Part shown: positions 6,488 to 15,326 of the stretch, in pieces | How positions within the stretch are numbered: position 1 is the first letter of the stretch | How the letters are laid out: every line of letters begins with the position of its first letter | From: Mobiluncus massiliensis | Lineage (GTDB): Bacteria > Actinomycetota > Actinomycetes > Actinomycetales > Actinomycetaceae | Direction: 5' to 3' | Assembly: GCF_949769255.1 (NCBI RefSeq) | Contig: NZ_OX458329.1 | Span: 372,001-436,000, forward strand | DNA length: 64,000 nucleotides | Translations under genes and position numbers: made by a program | The notes under the pieces: generated by a model | The model's input: the letters and a program-made list of their open reading frames with translations, nothing else | Told to the model about the DNA's origin: nothing | Databases searched by the model: none

Positions 6488-8281
6488 CTATTTGTTGATT
6501 TGTGTGCCTTGCAGGTCTTGCCATGTAAGGGTGTTGAACACGGTCCAGGTGTAGGCGGGGGGTGGGTCTTGCCACGCGGCGGATTTGCCTGAGCCGGGCG
6601 GCGGGGTGGAGGCCGTTATGTCGAGGGTCCATTCCTGTCCGTCCCACCGGTAGGTTCCGCCCTCGATGAACACGGCCATGGACTTTTTAGGGGTCCAGTC
6701 CTCCATCGGTTCGATTCGGTAGGGCGCGCCGTTACGGCGGGTCCCGTCCAATAGGTCTAACGTGATTGAGGCGGGTCCAGCGCTTCCTCGCCATGTTAGG
6801 CCGCTGATTTGCCAGGTTTCCCCAATGATTCGGCTGGCTAGGCGTTCCGCTAGAGCTTTGGCTTGGTCTTTGCTGTTTAGCTCGGTAGATACTGAAATAG
6901 ATCGGCGGCCGTATAGCACTTCTAGCTCTGGATTAGTGAGTTTCTCGCTGCGGTCGGTAGTTTGCGCCTCACCGTTAGCGTTGGTGGTTTCCTCAATCCA
7001 CCTTACTGATACTTGGGTGGTGAGAGCGGCGGGGTTTCGTGTGAACTTTACCGGGGCTTTCTCGATTGCCGGGGCGGGTAGTATGGTTTGACCGCTTGAC
7101 GCTTCACCAATAACGGCGGTTCCGTTTTCCAGGTTTAGCCCGCGGGCGGCGGCGCGGTTACCCATGTTTTCCAGCCTCAAATATGGCCCGGTGGTTGCGT
7201 GTGTCGCTGGCCAGGCTACAGCGTCGCACGATACAGCTATTTCCGCTATGAGACTGTCTAGGGCTTGCGCGTCTACGTCACGCCCTGCCAGGGTTGCGGT
7301 AATGCCCTCGTCCCAGGCTGTAGAAATACCGAGATTCGCGGCCTGTATGTAGGCGTCTAGGCGGGCTGTTGCTGTCTCACTTGAGCGCGGCGGGATTCCG
7401 ATAATCGTGTTAGCCGCCGCCGCTAACCAGTCCCCCGCCGATATTACAGCTACAGCGGTAAACCGTTTGTCTGGCTTAATGTCTATCTGTGTAACACGCC
7501 CGTTGAATACCTCAACGGCGCGCCACCGTCCGAGCCCGCCCTGGATCAGGGTTGCTTTAGCTGTGACTTGTTTAATGTCTATGTTCCAGGCTTCCGGGTG
7601 GTCGTTCCAGGCGCCTGGTTCGTCTTTCCAGGCCGGCAACGGCGGCTGGGTTACGCTAAATTTTAGGGCGATATAGTTGCCTTGCGGGGCGTCGCTGATT
7701 ACCCCGGTAAGGGTCGCGCTTGGGGTAGTGGTTTGCGTGACTTTCCCGCTATGTACTTCCCAGGGGCCGGCGGGGCGCGGGGAAGTCAGAACTGTTACAT
7801 GGATTTCGCTCCCTACGGGGGCGGTGGTTTCCAGGGTCCATTTCCAGGGCTTATTTTGGAATACGGGTAGGTTGTCCCATTCGCCTAGGGTAGCGCCGGG
7901 GTTTCCTGGGTATAGGGTCGCGGATATTTCCCTGGGTGCGCTAAATGTCCCGTCAGGCGTAGGGGTTAGGCCTGTTGGGGTGGTTTCGTAGGTTCCAGGT
8001 GTGAAAGGTAGCGGCGGGGTTGGGGTGGATTCGATGATTTCCCCGCTAGTGGTGAGCCTTACGGGCTTTCCGACTTTGAGTTTTTCAGCCCATTGGCGGG
8101 CGTGGGTTCCTAGCCCGATTGTCGCGCTCATACTAGCGGCCTTGGGTTGCTCGGTCGTGGTGTCGCGGCCCCAGTTCACGGAACAGCCGGCAAGTACGGC
8201 GGGGTTCCCGGCGGCGGCGGTTTGAGCGTCGCCCGGGATTAGTTCACCGTCTAGGTAAAAGTTTGTTTTCCAGTTATCCAA
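6488..8281 (-). CDS. Minor tail protein (distal tail / baseplate hub type)
   Basis: A 597-residue protein after the tape measure. The N-terminus (LDGELIPGDAQ) and the middle (ISAGDWLAAAANTIIGIPP) resemble distal-tail and hub proteins of small actinophages. Residues 105-250 contain proline-rich stretches and repeated WNDHPEAWN-like motifs. It starts with TTG at 8281, inside the last codons of the tape-measure gene, with AGGGAG upstream. It probably links the tail tube to the receptor-binding part; exact role is inferred. Confidence 0.65.
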   Translation of the reverse strand: MDNWKTNFYLDGELIPGDAQTAAAGNPAVLAGCSVNWGRDTTTEQPKAASMSATIGLGTHARQWAEKLKVGKPVRLTTSGEIIESTPTPPLPFTPGTYETTPTGLTPTPDGTFSAPREISATLYPGNPGATLGEWDNLPVFQNKPWKWTLETTAPVGSEIHVTVLTSPRPAGPWEVHSGKVTQTTTPSATLTGVISDAPQGNYIALKFSVTQPPLPAWKDEPGAWNDHPEAWNIDIKQVTAKATLIQGGLGRWRAVEVFNGRVTQIDIKPDKRFTAVAVISAGDWLAAAANTIIGIPPRSSETATARLDAYIQAANLGISTAWDEGITATLAGRDVDAQALDSLIAEIAVSCDAVAWPATHATTGPYLRLENMGNRAAARGLNLENGTAVIGEASSGQTILPAPAIEKAPVKFTRNPAALTTQVSVRWIEETTNANGEAQTTDRSEKLTNPELEVLYGRRSISVSTELNSKDQAKALAERLASRIIGETWQISGLTWRGSAGPASITLDLLDGTRRNGAPYRIEPMEDWTPKKSMAVFIEGGTYRWDGQEWTLDITASTPPPGSGKSAAWQDPPPAYTWTVFNTLTWQDLQGTQINK

Positions 8282-10460
8282 TGGTTGCTCCCTGTAGTTT
8301 CGCGTCGTATTGGGAAAGTAGGCGTTTGATTTGCCGGGCGGTGCTGTCAGGGTCTACCGCCCCGTTAATAGTGATGTTTACCGTAGTAGCGGGGGCGGTC
8401 TTGGGTGTTGTGTAGCCGGCAACCTGTAAGGTCGCGTTCACGTCAGGCGGCTTCAACGGTACTTTTAGGGTTTTGAGATTGGCCGGGTTTACCATGTCTT
8501 TCAGGGCGTCTTGCACTTTGCCTTGCATGGACTCGACACCGTTCACCATGCCGCGCCCGGTCATAATGCCGATATCGGTAAAGACTTTGGAGGGCGACCG
8601 GATACCTAACACGTTCTTTACCCCGCTCATGGCCTTATTGCCTAGGTCGCGGGCGGTTGAGCCTATCGCCCCGAACATGGATTTGATTCCGTTGATAAAG
8701 CCCTGGACTAGGTTTTTACCGGCATTGAATAGGGATTGTCCGATGCTTCCGAGCGCGGCAACAGCCTTGCCAGGCAAAGATTTCACGGTGTTCACCGTGT
8801 TTCCAACCCCGCCGTTTACTGCGTTTTGAATGGCGCTCCACGCACCGGCTAAAACTGCTTGGATTGATTTCCACACGTTAGAAAAGTAGGTGCTGACTAG
8901 GTTCCAGGCACCGGACCAAACGGTTTTTATGTTCTCTAACTGAGCAATAAAGAAACCTTTGATAAAGTCCCATTGGGCTTTTAGTATCCCGGTAATACCG
9001 TTCCAGATACTGCCAAAGATTTGTTTCGCACCCTGCCAGGCCTGACGCCAATCCCCGGTAATCAGCCCGGAAACCAACTTAAAGAACCCGTCTAGAACAC
9101 CTGAAACAGTCTTAACCACAACGGCGATGTAATCGGCGACGAACTTTATTGCGGGCTGGAGTATGTTCAGGATTAGGCCAATCACAACCCCGATGACTTG
9201 GATCACGGGCGCTATCGCTTTCACCACGTCAGCGATTAGGGGCATGAGAGCCGATATTACTGTAGTCAGCGGGGGCAATACTGACCCGATTATTTGAGTG
9301 AGCGGCGGCATGATGCTGTCGATAAGCGCGCCGGCAAGATTCACAATAACGCCGATGATTTCGGTGAGTGGCGGTACTATCCCGTTTATTAGTCCCAGTA
9401 TTGGCGGGACTACCGCCTGTCCAAGACTGATAAGTTGGGGAAGTATTGACCCTATTAGGACCTCTCCCAGGGTTTTCAATAACCCCATGATTGGGTTAAT
9501 GTTTGCCTTTAGCGCCGCGAAACCTATACCGGTAGGGGTTAGCCCGGTGCCTACCAGCTGGGTGAACCCTTGGATTAGCGGGTTAATCATGGGACCGAGG
9601 GTAGAAAACACGACGGCTAGGGTGGGTGCGATTTGCGAGGCTAACTTTTGTGCGCCGGGCAAAAATTTCGTGTTTATGACTTGCCCGCCCTTGGTAAGAA
9701 TGGGCAAAAATCCTTTACCAATCTCGGCGGTGATGTTGCCGATTTGTGCTTTTCCTACCTCTATTTGGTGCGCGAAAGTATCCGATTCACGTGCAAAGTT
9801 CCCATGCGCGGCGCTGGTTTGCTCCATAATCAGGGCCAGGGTTGCGGCTTGTTGCGCTTCAGCGTCGAAAGAGCCGCCTACCTTGGTAAATCCGAGTTCC
9901 GCGGCTTTCGCGTCAATCGCGGCCTGTTTCAGGGATACACCGTAGCGTTCGATTGGGTCGCGTTCACCTTTCAGGGCGGAGGATAGCGCACCTACCGCGT
10001 CGCTAGTGGTTCCCCCGAACATTGAAGCAAGGTCAGCGCCTAACCCGATCAACTCGTTAGTTTTAGCGCCTACCTTTTGCATATCAGCGGCCGCGCCGCC
10101 CATGCCGTTTTTTAGCTGGGTGCCTAACAGGGTAGCTAGTTCGTTGTAAGAGTTTTCGGTTAGCCCTAGGGCGTCGCTTGCCGCTTGCGCGTTCTTGTGC
10201 ATACTTGCGGCGGCGTCCCCGAACACGGTATCTAGGGCGCCTACTGATTGTTCGAGGTCGCCCGCGGCTTTTACCCCGGCGATGACTACCCCGCCGATAG
10301 CGGCGGAGGCGGCAGCAAGGCCGGCCACAGCTACAGCACCAGCCGATTTTACTAGGCTTCCAAACTTTGAAGTATGGTTACCGAGTTTATCCATTTCGCT
10401 AATGGCTTTTTTCGAGTCGCCAATAATACGAACAGAAAGAATAGCTGACTTGTTAGCCAT
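8274..10460 (-). CDS. Tape measure protein
   Basis: A 728-residue protein that sets tail length and is ejected during DNA entry. The N-terminal 200 residues carry the usual tape-measure pattern (GDLEQSVGALDTVFGD, GVSLKQAAIDAKAAELG). The middle, about residues 280-470, is very hydrophobic with repeated PPLTxxIGxV units, and the C-terminal part has GGVGNTV and GIRSPSKVF segments common in this family. At roughly 1.5 angstrom per residue it implies a short tail, near 110 nm. The preceding frameshifted chaperone gene supports the call. Confidence 0.9.
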   Translation of the reverse strand: MANKSAILSVRIIGDSKKAISEMDKLGNHTSKFGSLVKSAGAVAVAGLAAASAAIGGVVIAGVKAAGDLEQSVGALDTVFGDAAASMHKNAQAASDALGLTENSYNELATLLGTQLKNGMGGAAADMQKVGAKTNELIGLGADLASMFGGTTSDAVGALSSALKGERDPIERYGVSLKQAAIDAKAAELGFTKVGGSFDAEAQQAATLALIMEQTSAAHGNFARESDTFAHQIEVGKAQIGNITAEIGKGFLPILTKGGQVINTKFLPGAQKLASQIAPTLAVVFSTLGPMINPLIQGFTQLVGTGLTPTGIGFAALKANINPIMGLLKTLGEVLIGSILPQLISLGQAVVPPILGLINGIVPPLTEIIGVIVNLAGALIDSIMPPLTQIIGSVLPPLTTVISALMPLIADVVKAIAPVIQVIGVVIGLILNILQPAIKFVADYIAVVVKTVSGVLDGFFKLVSGLITGDWRQAWQGAKQIFGSIWNGITGILKAQWDFIKGFFIAQLENIKTVWSGAWNLVSTYFSNVWKSIQAVLAGAWSAIQNAVNGGVGNTVNTVKSLPGKAVAALGSIGQSLFNAGKNLVQGFINGIKSMFGAIGSTARDLGNKAMSGVKNVLGIRSPSKVFTDIGIMTGRGMVNGVESMQGKVQDALKDMVNPANLKTLKVPLKPPDVNATLQVAGYTTPKTAPATTVNITINGAVDPDSTARQIKRLLSQYDAKLQGATIG

Positions 10461-10605
10461 TGTTTGCCTCGTTTTCTAGCAACGTGATAGCGGTTTCTAA
10501 ATACTCGGGGGGTTCTTTGAGCCATACGCTAGGGGGGATTCCCGAGCGTATGGCCAAAGCGACTAGAACGGCGTGGTAAGAGTTCACGCCGTAGGTGTAG
10601 GGTTT
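10453..10605 (-). CDS. -1 frameshift extension of the tail assembly chaperone
   Basis: In the -1 frame relative to the chaperone gene, the sequence is open from the slippery site to TAA at 10453-10455, inside the start of the tape-measure gene. It adds about 48 residues (including VLVALAIRSGIPPSVWLKEP). Such G/GT-type pairs are established for long-tailed phages. There is no start codon with a ribosome site for this part, so frameshifting is the simplest way to express it. Confidence 0.8.
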   Translation of the reverse strand, partial: KPYTYGVNSYHAVLVALAIRSGIPPSVWLKEPPEYLETAITLLENEANNG

Positions 10606-10865
10606 TGCCCTGGTTCCTCTTGAATAATCACGGCGTCCAACAGTTCCGTTTCAATAAATTGTTCGTAGGTGAGTTCTGTCGGGATTTTGTGTAGCCGTTT
10701 CAATACCTGCCAGGCACAAAACGCGGTAAACGTGATTTCTGAGGTTTGCATGTTCCAGCCGTTAGCGCGGGCGGCTTTTTCAAACATGAGTTTGTCAATC
10801 ATTAAGACGCGCTCACGAAAACTTCCGTTAGTGGCGGTTTCGATTTGAATAATAAACGGTTTCAT
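10584..10865 (-). CDS. Tail assembly chaperone (short form)
   Basis: A 93-residue protein between a tail-completion gene and the tape measure, the fixed place of the lambda G-type chaperone. It is acidic at its C-terminus (YEQFIETELLDAVIIQEEPGQ). The start ATG follows the previous stop directly (TAAATG). It is thought to bind and protect the tape measure until the tail tube polymerises. A small fraction should be made as a longer fusion through the slippery site near its 3' end. Confidence 0.8.
   Translation of the reverse strand: MKPFIIQIETATNGSFRERVLMIDKLMFEKAARANGWNMQTSEITFTAFCAWQVLKRLHKIPTELTYEQFIETELLDAVIIQEEPGQNPTPTA
10599..10605 (-). promoter_or_regulatory. Slippery heptamer for -1 frameshifting
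   Basis: On the minus strand the heptamer is A AAC CCT, with zero-frame codons AAC and CCT. It fits X XXY YYZ exactly; both tRNAs re-pair as AAA and CCC after slipping. It lies 15 nt before the zero-frame stop. Confidence 0.8.
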
Positions 10866-11321
10866 TTAGGGTTTTCCTTTCACTTGGTCCAGGGTTTTGT
10901 TTACGTAGTCCTCGTAGATTCGGAACCATTCGGGTTCTGTTTGCGCGGCGGCGCGCGACACCCAAAAACGGGGCTTTATCGCTCCACCCCGCCAAAGTTT
11001 TGCCGGGTTAGGTCTGGTAAACCAACCCCAATGAATGGGGTTAGCGTAGGGGAAACTTGTATCTCCTTTTTTTCTGTTATTCCCTACTTTTACGACCGCC
11101 GCGGTTTTAGTTTGAGACGCGCGGGTGGTTTCAGCGATGTGAGTCGAGTCAGGTGAGCGGGGCGCAAGGATTTTCGAGGTTTTAGCAACTAGTGAACCTA
11201 CCTTGTGATGGATTGCTTTCATCTCGGTCAGGTCATCACCGGCGGCTTTGAGCTGACGGCGTAACTCACGGGCACCCTCTACCTGGATTCCCTGAATGGG
11301 CGCCCCGCTAACCTTACTCAT
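10866..11321 (-). CDS. HK97 gp10-like tail-completion protein
   Basis: A 151-residue protein with a basic N-terminal helix (GARELRRQLKAAGDDL) and a C-terminal GWFTRPNPAKLWRGGAIKPRFW segment whose GW...KP.FW pattern is typical of HK97 gp10-like proteins, which close the head-tail interface. It lies just after the major tail gene, whereas in many phages it comes before; small-genome rearrangement or a related minor tail function is possible. Confidence 0.6.
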   Translation of the reverse strand: MSKVSGAPIQGIQVEGARELRRQLKAAGDDLTEMKAIHHKVGSLVAKTSKILAPRSPDSTHIAETTRASQTKTAAVVKVGNNRKKGDTSFPYANPIHWGWFTRPNPAKLWRGGAIKPRFWVSRAAAQTEPEWFRIYEDYVNKTLDQVKGKP

Positions 11322-11326
11322 CTGGT

Positions 11327-11761
11327 TCAGCTCCCAGCGGGCGGGGTTGCGGTGGCTTTCTCCATGACCGGGCGGGAAGTCAGCGTAAACTCGAAATCGG
11401 CGGTGTTTGCCTTGTTCGGGTCGCCTCCAACCTTGACCGGTTTAATCATGCAAGACCCCTTAATAATCATGTCGGAGTCGTTACGGGGGCGGAACTCGAA
11501 AGGCATATTTTTACCGCCGTTTGTCCAGGTCCAGGCGGTTAGTCCCTCCATGGTGTAATCCTGGTAGAACGTTCCCTTGAGGGTGCCTAAGATTTCGCCT
11601 TGTTCGACATAGTTAGAGCCGTCGAGCATGGGAACCGGGTCTTCTTCTTTAATATCGGGTTCGATACTGGTTGCGGTGGTCATAGAACCAAACTCTTGTT
11701 CCGAACCGGTAGCGCCGAACTTGAGATGTCCAGGACCGAGCTTTTGAGGTGTGAACGACAT
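11327..11761 (-). CDS. Major tail tube protein
   Basis: A 144-residue protein in the place of the tail tube subunit, two genes before the chaperone. It is glycine- and aspartate-rich with beta-strand patterns (KGTFYQDYTMEGLTAWTW, NADFEFTLTSRPV-like end), as expected for the tube fold. AGAAAGGAAACCCC precedes the ATG, a good ribosome site that fits high expression. Assignment is from order, size and composition. Confidence 0.7.
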   Translation of the reverse strand: MSFTPQKLGPGHLKFGATGSEQEFGSMTTATSIEPDIKEEDPVPMLDGSNYVEQGEILGTLKGTFYQDYTMEGLTAWTWTNGGKNMPFEFRPRNDSDMIIKGSCMIKPVKVGGDPNKANTADFEFTLTSRPVMEKATATPPAGS

Positions 11762-11776
11762 GATGGGGTTTCCTTT

Positions 11777-12163
11777 CTATTGGTTTTCGTATTGGTGGAC
11801 TGATTCAAAATTTGCTATTAGCGCGGGATAGGTAGCGCCGTTAGCGGGCTGGTAAGTGGCGGGCTTCACCTCGGTAACCTGAAACTCTTGCCGGAATGCT
11901 TCGAGGCTCGTTTCGAGGGTTTCCCACGCGCCCTCGAGGTCTTGCGCGCCGGGTGCGATTAGCCAGATTTCCCATTCGGCCTCTGCGGTAGTAATGCCCG
12001 TGAACCGGTAATCGGGGGCGGTAACGACCGCGGCGACCTGGTTAGCGTGGACCCGGGGGCTTACCTCGGTAGGGTCCAGCGTTGCTTGAGCTTGAACGCC
12101 GGCTTTAGTGAAACAGGCGTTTAGCTGGTTCACTATTTCGCGGGCGGCTTCCAACATTGTCAT
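11777..12163 (-). CDS. Tail terminator / head-tail joining protein
   Basis: A 128-residue protein beginning TMLEAAREIVNQLNACFTKAG, with an alternating WEIWLIAPGAQDLEGAWETLE core. Its size and its place directly before the major tail gene match the tail terminator class that caps the tube and joins it to the head. AAAGGACACC precedes the ATG. No sequence motif proves this. Confidence 0.55.
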   Translation of the reverse strand: MTMLEAAREIVNQLNACFTKAGVQAQATLDPTEVSPRVHANQVAAVVTAPDYRFTGITTAEAEWEIWLIAPGAQDLEGAWETLETSLEAFRQEFQVTEVKPATYQPANGATYPALIANFESVHQYENQ

Positions 12164-12175
12164 GATGGTGTCCTT

Positions 12176-12481
12176 TTACGCTACGGGCGGCGGCAAGTAT
12201 GGCCGGAGTATCGGTAGGGCGGGCGTGAACGGGTCGAGCGCGGGGCGCTGATAAGGCGCGGCTGTTTCCGCGTCCCCAAAAACTCCCAGGTCGCGCCGTG
12301 AGGTTCGCCGGTTGTACAGGTTCGCGGCAACTTCCAGGGTCGCGGCGGCTAATACTGTTTCCGGTATGGTCGCCCCGCCGGTGCGAGCCTTCACAATCTC
12401 TGTAGCGGCTTTTTCGCACTGGTCTATAAACCCGGCGTCTTCCGGCGGGGCTTGCACATACTCAGCTAAATGGGTACTCAT
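12176..12481 (-). CDS. Head-tail connector protein
   Basis: A 101-residue protein right after the capsid gene. The mostly helical sequence (FIDQCEKAATEIVKART, LAAATLEVAANLYNRRTSRRDLG) is typical of gp6-like head-tail connectors that bind beneath the portal. The proline-rich C-terminus (LPILRPYLPPP) is usual in actinophage versions. It begins 9 bp after the capsid stop. Confidence 0.65.
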   Translation of the reverse strand: MSTHLAEYVQAPPEDAGFIDQCEKAATEIVKARTGGATIPETVLAAATLEVAANLYNRRTSRRDLGVFGDAETAAPYQRPALDPFTPALPILRPYLPPPVA

Positions 12482-12489
12482 GACTTGCC

Positions 12490-14079
12490 TTAGCTCACAG
12501 CCTTGACAATCGGGACGATCGCGGCGGGGAAAGGCACGATCACGGCGTGGTATCCATACAGGCTATAAGACTGGGAAAGGTTGATAATGTTGGAATCTTG
12601 CAGCATGGCCGGGGAACCGGGCGACTCAAGAGTCTTAATAGCCTCTTTATCGAACAGGAACGCCGTGTTAGCGGCCGCGCCGGGAATGAGATACACCGGG
12701 ATACGCAACAGTTCACCGGAAAGACCTGGAACATCGATAGTTCCGGCGAGGTTGCGCCCGTCGCCCGTGTTCATGAGCCGGTTCCCGGTGGTTTCCAGGT
12801 TAGCCAGGGCTTTAAAAACATCTTTAGACACTCCCAGGCCGGTGATGTTGAACATGGTCGCCCCGTACAGGTCAGCGGCGTCAATAAGCGCGTCCGTCCA
12901 CTGTTTCACGTTGCCGGTAGCGGGATCAGCACCTAGGGCAATCTTGGTTTTAGCGTTAGCCACCGTAGTAGTGAGAACGGTTTTGACCAGTTCATCGGTT
13001 ACTTGCGCGTATTTCAGCGCCATGCCCTCCAACAGGGTGTTAAGCGCTGGAACAGTTGCGCGTTCCACGGCTTGACGGCTGACCTCGGTCCAGCCTCCCA
13101 CCGTAGCGACCGGGCTGTTAGCGTCTTTCAGTTTCAGCTTTGACGCGCCCGGCAAGTCTGCACCCTCAGTAGCCTGTTTACCTGCCTTGAAGTCCTCGGT
13201 TTCTACCTGGTAGAAATCTACAGAGGTTCCCTTTTCGGGTAACGCACCGGTGGAAAACAGCGGGGTGACGCGCCGCCGGTCAATAGCGAGTTTCACGAAG
13301 TCTCCAACAAAGGTGTCTTTCATGATGGTGTCGCCGGTAGTGTTACCAGCAAACGCGCGAGCATAGTAGTCGATAGCAGCGTCATCACCGGCAGCAATGT
13401 CTTGCAACCATTCGCCCATCGAACGCCATTTAGGCATAGCCGGGGCGGGCGGGGTTTGGGGTAGGGCCTGGATTTGGCGTTGCATACGGTCCAGAGACTC
13501 GTTAATCGGATCCAGATCGCTACGGGTTAACATTTCCAGAGTGTCGTTAGACATGGTTTTACCTTTCTGTTTATTGTTTTGGTTGTGTCGAACATTCGTG
13601 ATTTGGGCGTCTTCATAGGCGGGAAAAGGCACAACAGAGAACTCCAGGGCTTTCACTTTTTTCCAGGTAATAACCTCGGTGTCCCCGCGTTCTTCCACAA
13701 TGCAAGCGTCCTCAGATACGCCGGGCATGAACCCGATAGACATTTTTGTTAGCACACCGTCCTGCAAGAGTTGGTAAACGTCGTTGCCCAGGCTGGTTTC
13801 CGAAATAGCCGCCCTGATAAGCACGCCCTCGGGGGTATCTTGGGCGGCGGTGATTCGCCCGATGGGTTTGTCATGCCCATAAAACAGCAACGCGCCGGTA
13901 GCGTCTACCGAGCCAGGCGCAAACTTTTCACGCACATAAGGCATTAACTCGGTTTCGGTATCGTATGGCACCCCGATACCCTCGATTTCTCTTTTACCGG
14001 TATCGGCGGGTTTGGCACGGAACTCGAACGCGCGGGTCTGGGTGCCTGTAGTTTTCGTATCAACGTCGTAAACGGTCAT
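12490..14079 (-). CDS. Prohead protease fused to HK97-type major capsid protein
   Basis: A 529-residue fusion. Residues 1-165 are an HK97-type prohead serine protease, with H in FYGHDKPIG and S in KMSIGFMPG as probable catalytic residues. Residues 176-529 are the scaffold-like delta region and an HK97-fold capsid subunit (about residues 250-529). An in-frame ATG at 13554 with AGAAAGG upstream would make the capsid part alone, giving the excess of capsid that assembly needs. The first ATG overlaps the portal stop as ATGA. Confidence 0.85.
   Translation of the reverse strand: MTVYDVDTKTTGTQTRAFEFRAKPADTGKREIEGIGVPYDTETELMPYVREKFAPGSVDATGALLFYGHDKPIGRITAAQDTPEGVLIRAAISETSLGNDVYQLLQDGVLTKMSIGFMPGVSEDACIVEERGDTEVITWKKVKALEFSVVPFPAYEDAQITNVRHNQNNKQKGKTMSNDTLEMLTRSDLDPINESLDRMQRQIQALPQTPPAPAMPKWRSMGEWLQDIAAGDDAAIDYYARAFAGNTTGDTIMKDTFVGDFVKLAIDRRRVTPLFSTGALPEKGTSVDFYQVETEDFKAGKQATEGADLPGASKLKLKDANSPVATVGGWTEVSRQAVERATVPALNTLLEGMALKYAQVTDELVKTVLTTTVANAKTKIALGADPATGNVKQWTDALIDAADLYGATMFNITGLGVSKDVFKALANLETTGNRLMNTGDGRNLAGTIDVPGLSGELLRIPVYLIPGAAANTAFLFDKEAIKTLESPGSPAMLQDSNIINLSQSYSLYGYHAVIVPFPAAIVPIVKAVS
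13552..13570 (-). promoter_or_regulatory. Internal ribosome site and start for capsid-only product
   Basis: On the minus strand AGAAAGGTAAAACC is followed by an in-frame ATG at residue 176 of the fusion, exactly in the linker between protease and capsid (NNKQKGKTMSNDTL). This would yield a 354-residue capsid precursor. Confidence 0.7.
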
Positions 14080-15221
14080 GGTTTCACAGTCTCCTTAGGT
14101 TCCTGGTTTTCTAACGGCGGTAGAGATTCGATAGCCCTAACTTCGTTTAGGGTCATGAACCCGGCGTTAAGCGCGATTTGGTGGGCTTGGTAGCGGGTAA
14201 GCGTGTCAGACCGCAACAGAGCGGAGATTTGGAACCTTACGGTTTGGCCGCGCGGCGTGAAAGTCGTTAGGGCTTCCTCAATCTTGCGTAAATACTTAGT
14301 CAGGGTGAAACGTACGAACCCGAGCCAGTCCTGTTCCACGTTCGAGTAAGTCATGCTTGACCCCTCGGTGGATGTCAGCATGAGGGTCGCGGGGATACCA
14401 AATAGCCGCGCGATTTCAAGCGTGTTAAAGTTCCGCGATTCAATAAACTGAGCATCACGCGGGTTTAACACGATTGGTTCATATTTGACGCCTTTCCCGG
14501 TTACCTTGATGTTTGACGGGTTAGCGGTAGTAGGTAGGGGCTTACCGGTCTCGGGGTCGATGTTGTTCCAGGTATCCCTAATCTGTTTCGCGTCATCAGC
14601 GGTTAGAGCCTGGTCGGTCGAGAGGATTCCAGAGGGCTGGCCAGACCCGTTGAACCATTGCGCGGCATAGTCGCGTAGATTGATAGCGCCCTGGATTTCA
14701 GCCCGCGCCGCCTGGATAGCTCCCAGCCCTTTCAAACTCCCGGGTAGCACCATAAATTTCAGGTGTTGAATATCGGCCTGGCTGTAGTCGCGTCCACGAT
14801 AAGAGTAAGTGATAACCCCGCTGGTCTCGTCTTGTTTGGGTAGTACCTCGTGAGGATTGAGTATCACGAGTTCCACGAGCTTCCCGCCGATACGCTTACC
14901 GAAAATGTAGGCGTTGCCGGTGACTGCCAGGCTCAGGGCGATTTGTTCCAGGAAGTCCGAGCGGGTAAGCGAGAGTGAGGGCGCTTTGATAATGTCAGGG
15001 ATTTCACTGCCTGGGACTTCCACCCCGTGACGCTCCACTCTGAGCGGTAGCTGTGCAACAGCGCTGGTGATGATGTCGATAGCCCGGTAAACGGAAACCA
15101 GGCTTGCTGGTTCAAGGGGTGCCTCTCGGCGTGTCGGTGGCATCACGCCGAGAGGCATCGCGCCGACCGGGCTATCGGCGCGGCGGGATAGTTCACGAAG
15201 AGCGCGGGTGAAACGATTCAT
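14076..15221 (-). CDS. Portal protein (HK97 family)
   Basis: A 381-residue dodecameric head vertex protein through which DNA is packed. Typical parts are TGNAYIFGKRIGGKLVELVILNP (about residues 95-117), the SYRGRDYSQADIQHLKF segment, and GIPATLMLTSTEGSSMTYSNVEQ near residues 270-292. The length is normal for the HK97 family. It is preceded by a 105-bp spacer with a phased repeat rather than being overlapped with terminase. Confidence 0.9.
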   Translation of the reverse strand: MNRFTRALRELSRRADSPVGAMPLGVMPPTRREAPLEPASLVSVYRAIDIITSAVAQLPLRVERHGVEVPGSEIPDIIKAPSLSLTRSDFLEQIALSLAVTGNAYIFGKRIGGKLVELVILNPHEVLPKQDETSGVITYSYRGRDYSQADIQHLKFMVLPGSLKGLGAIQAARAEIQGAINLRDYAAQWFNGSGQPSGILSTDQALTADDAKQIRDTWNNIDPETGKPLPTTANPSNIKVTGKGVKYEPIVLNPRDAQFIESRNFNTLEIARLFGIPATLMLTSTEGSSMTYSNVEQDWLGFVRFTLTKYLRKIEEALTTFTPRGQTVRFQISALLRSDTLTRYQAHQIALNAGFMTLNEVRAIESLPPLENQEPKETVKP

Positions 15222-15261
15222 GAACCTATTTGATTATTTGTTTTAGTGTTTGTAAACCCTT

Positions 15262-15326
15262 TATGTTATACGGTGCTATTCGTTGTTATTTACTGTTATT
15301 CGATGTTACTGGTTGCTATTGGGTGT
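15262..15326. repeat. 10-bp phased degenerate repeat
   Basis: Between the large terminase and portal genes, the plus strand shows TGTTAT, TGCTAT, TGTTAT, TGTTAT, TGTTAC and TGCTAT at exact 10-bp steps. On the transcribed sense the unit is close to AATARCA. The DNA is AT-rich compared with its surroundings and not part of a convincing gene. Confidence 0.7.
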
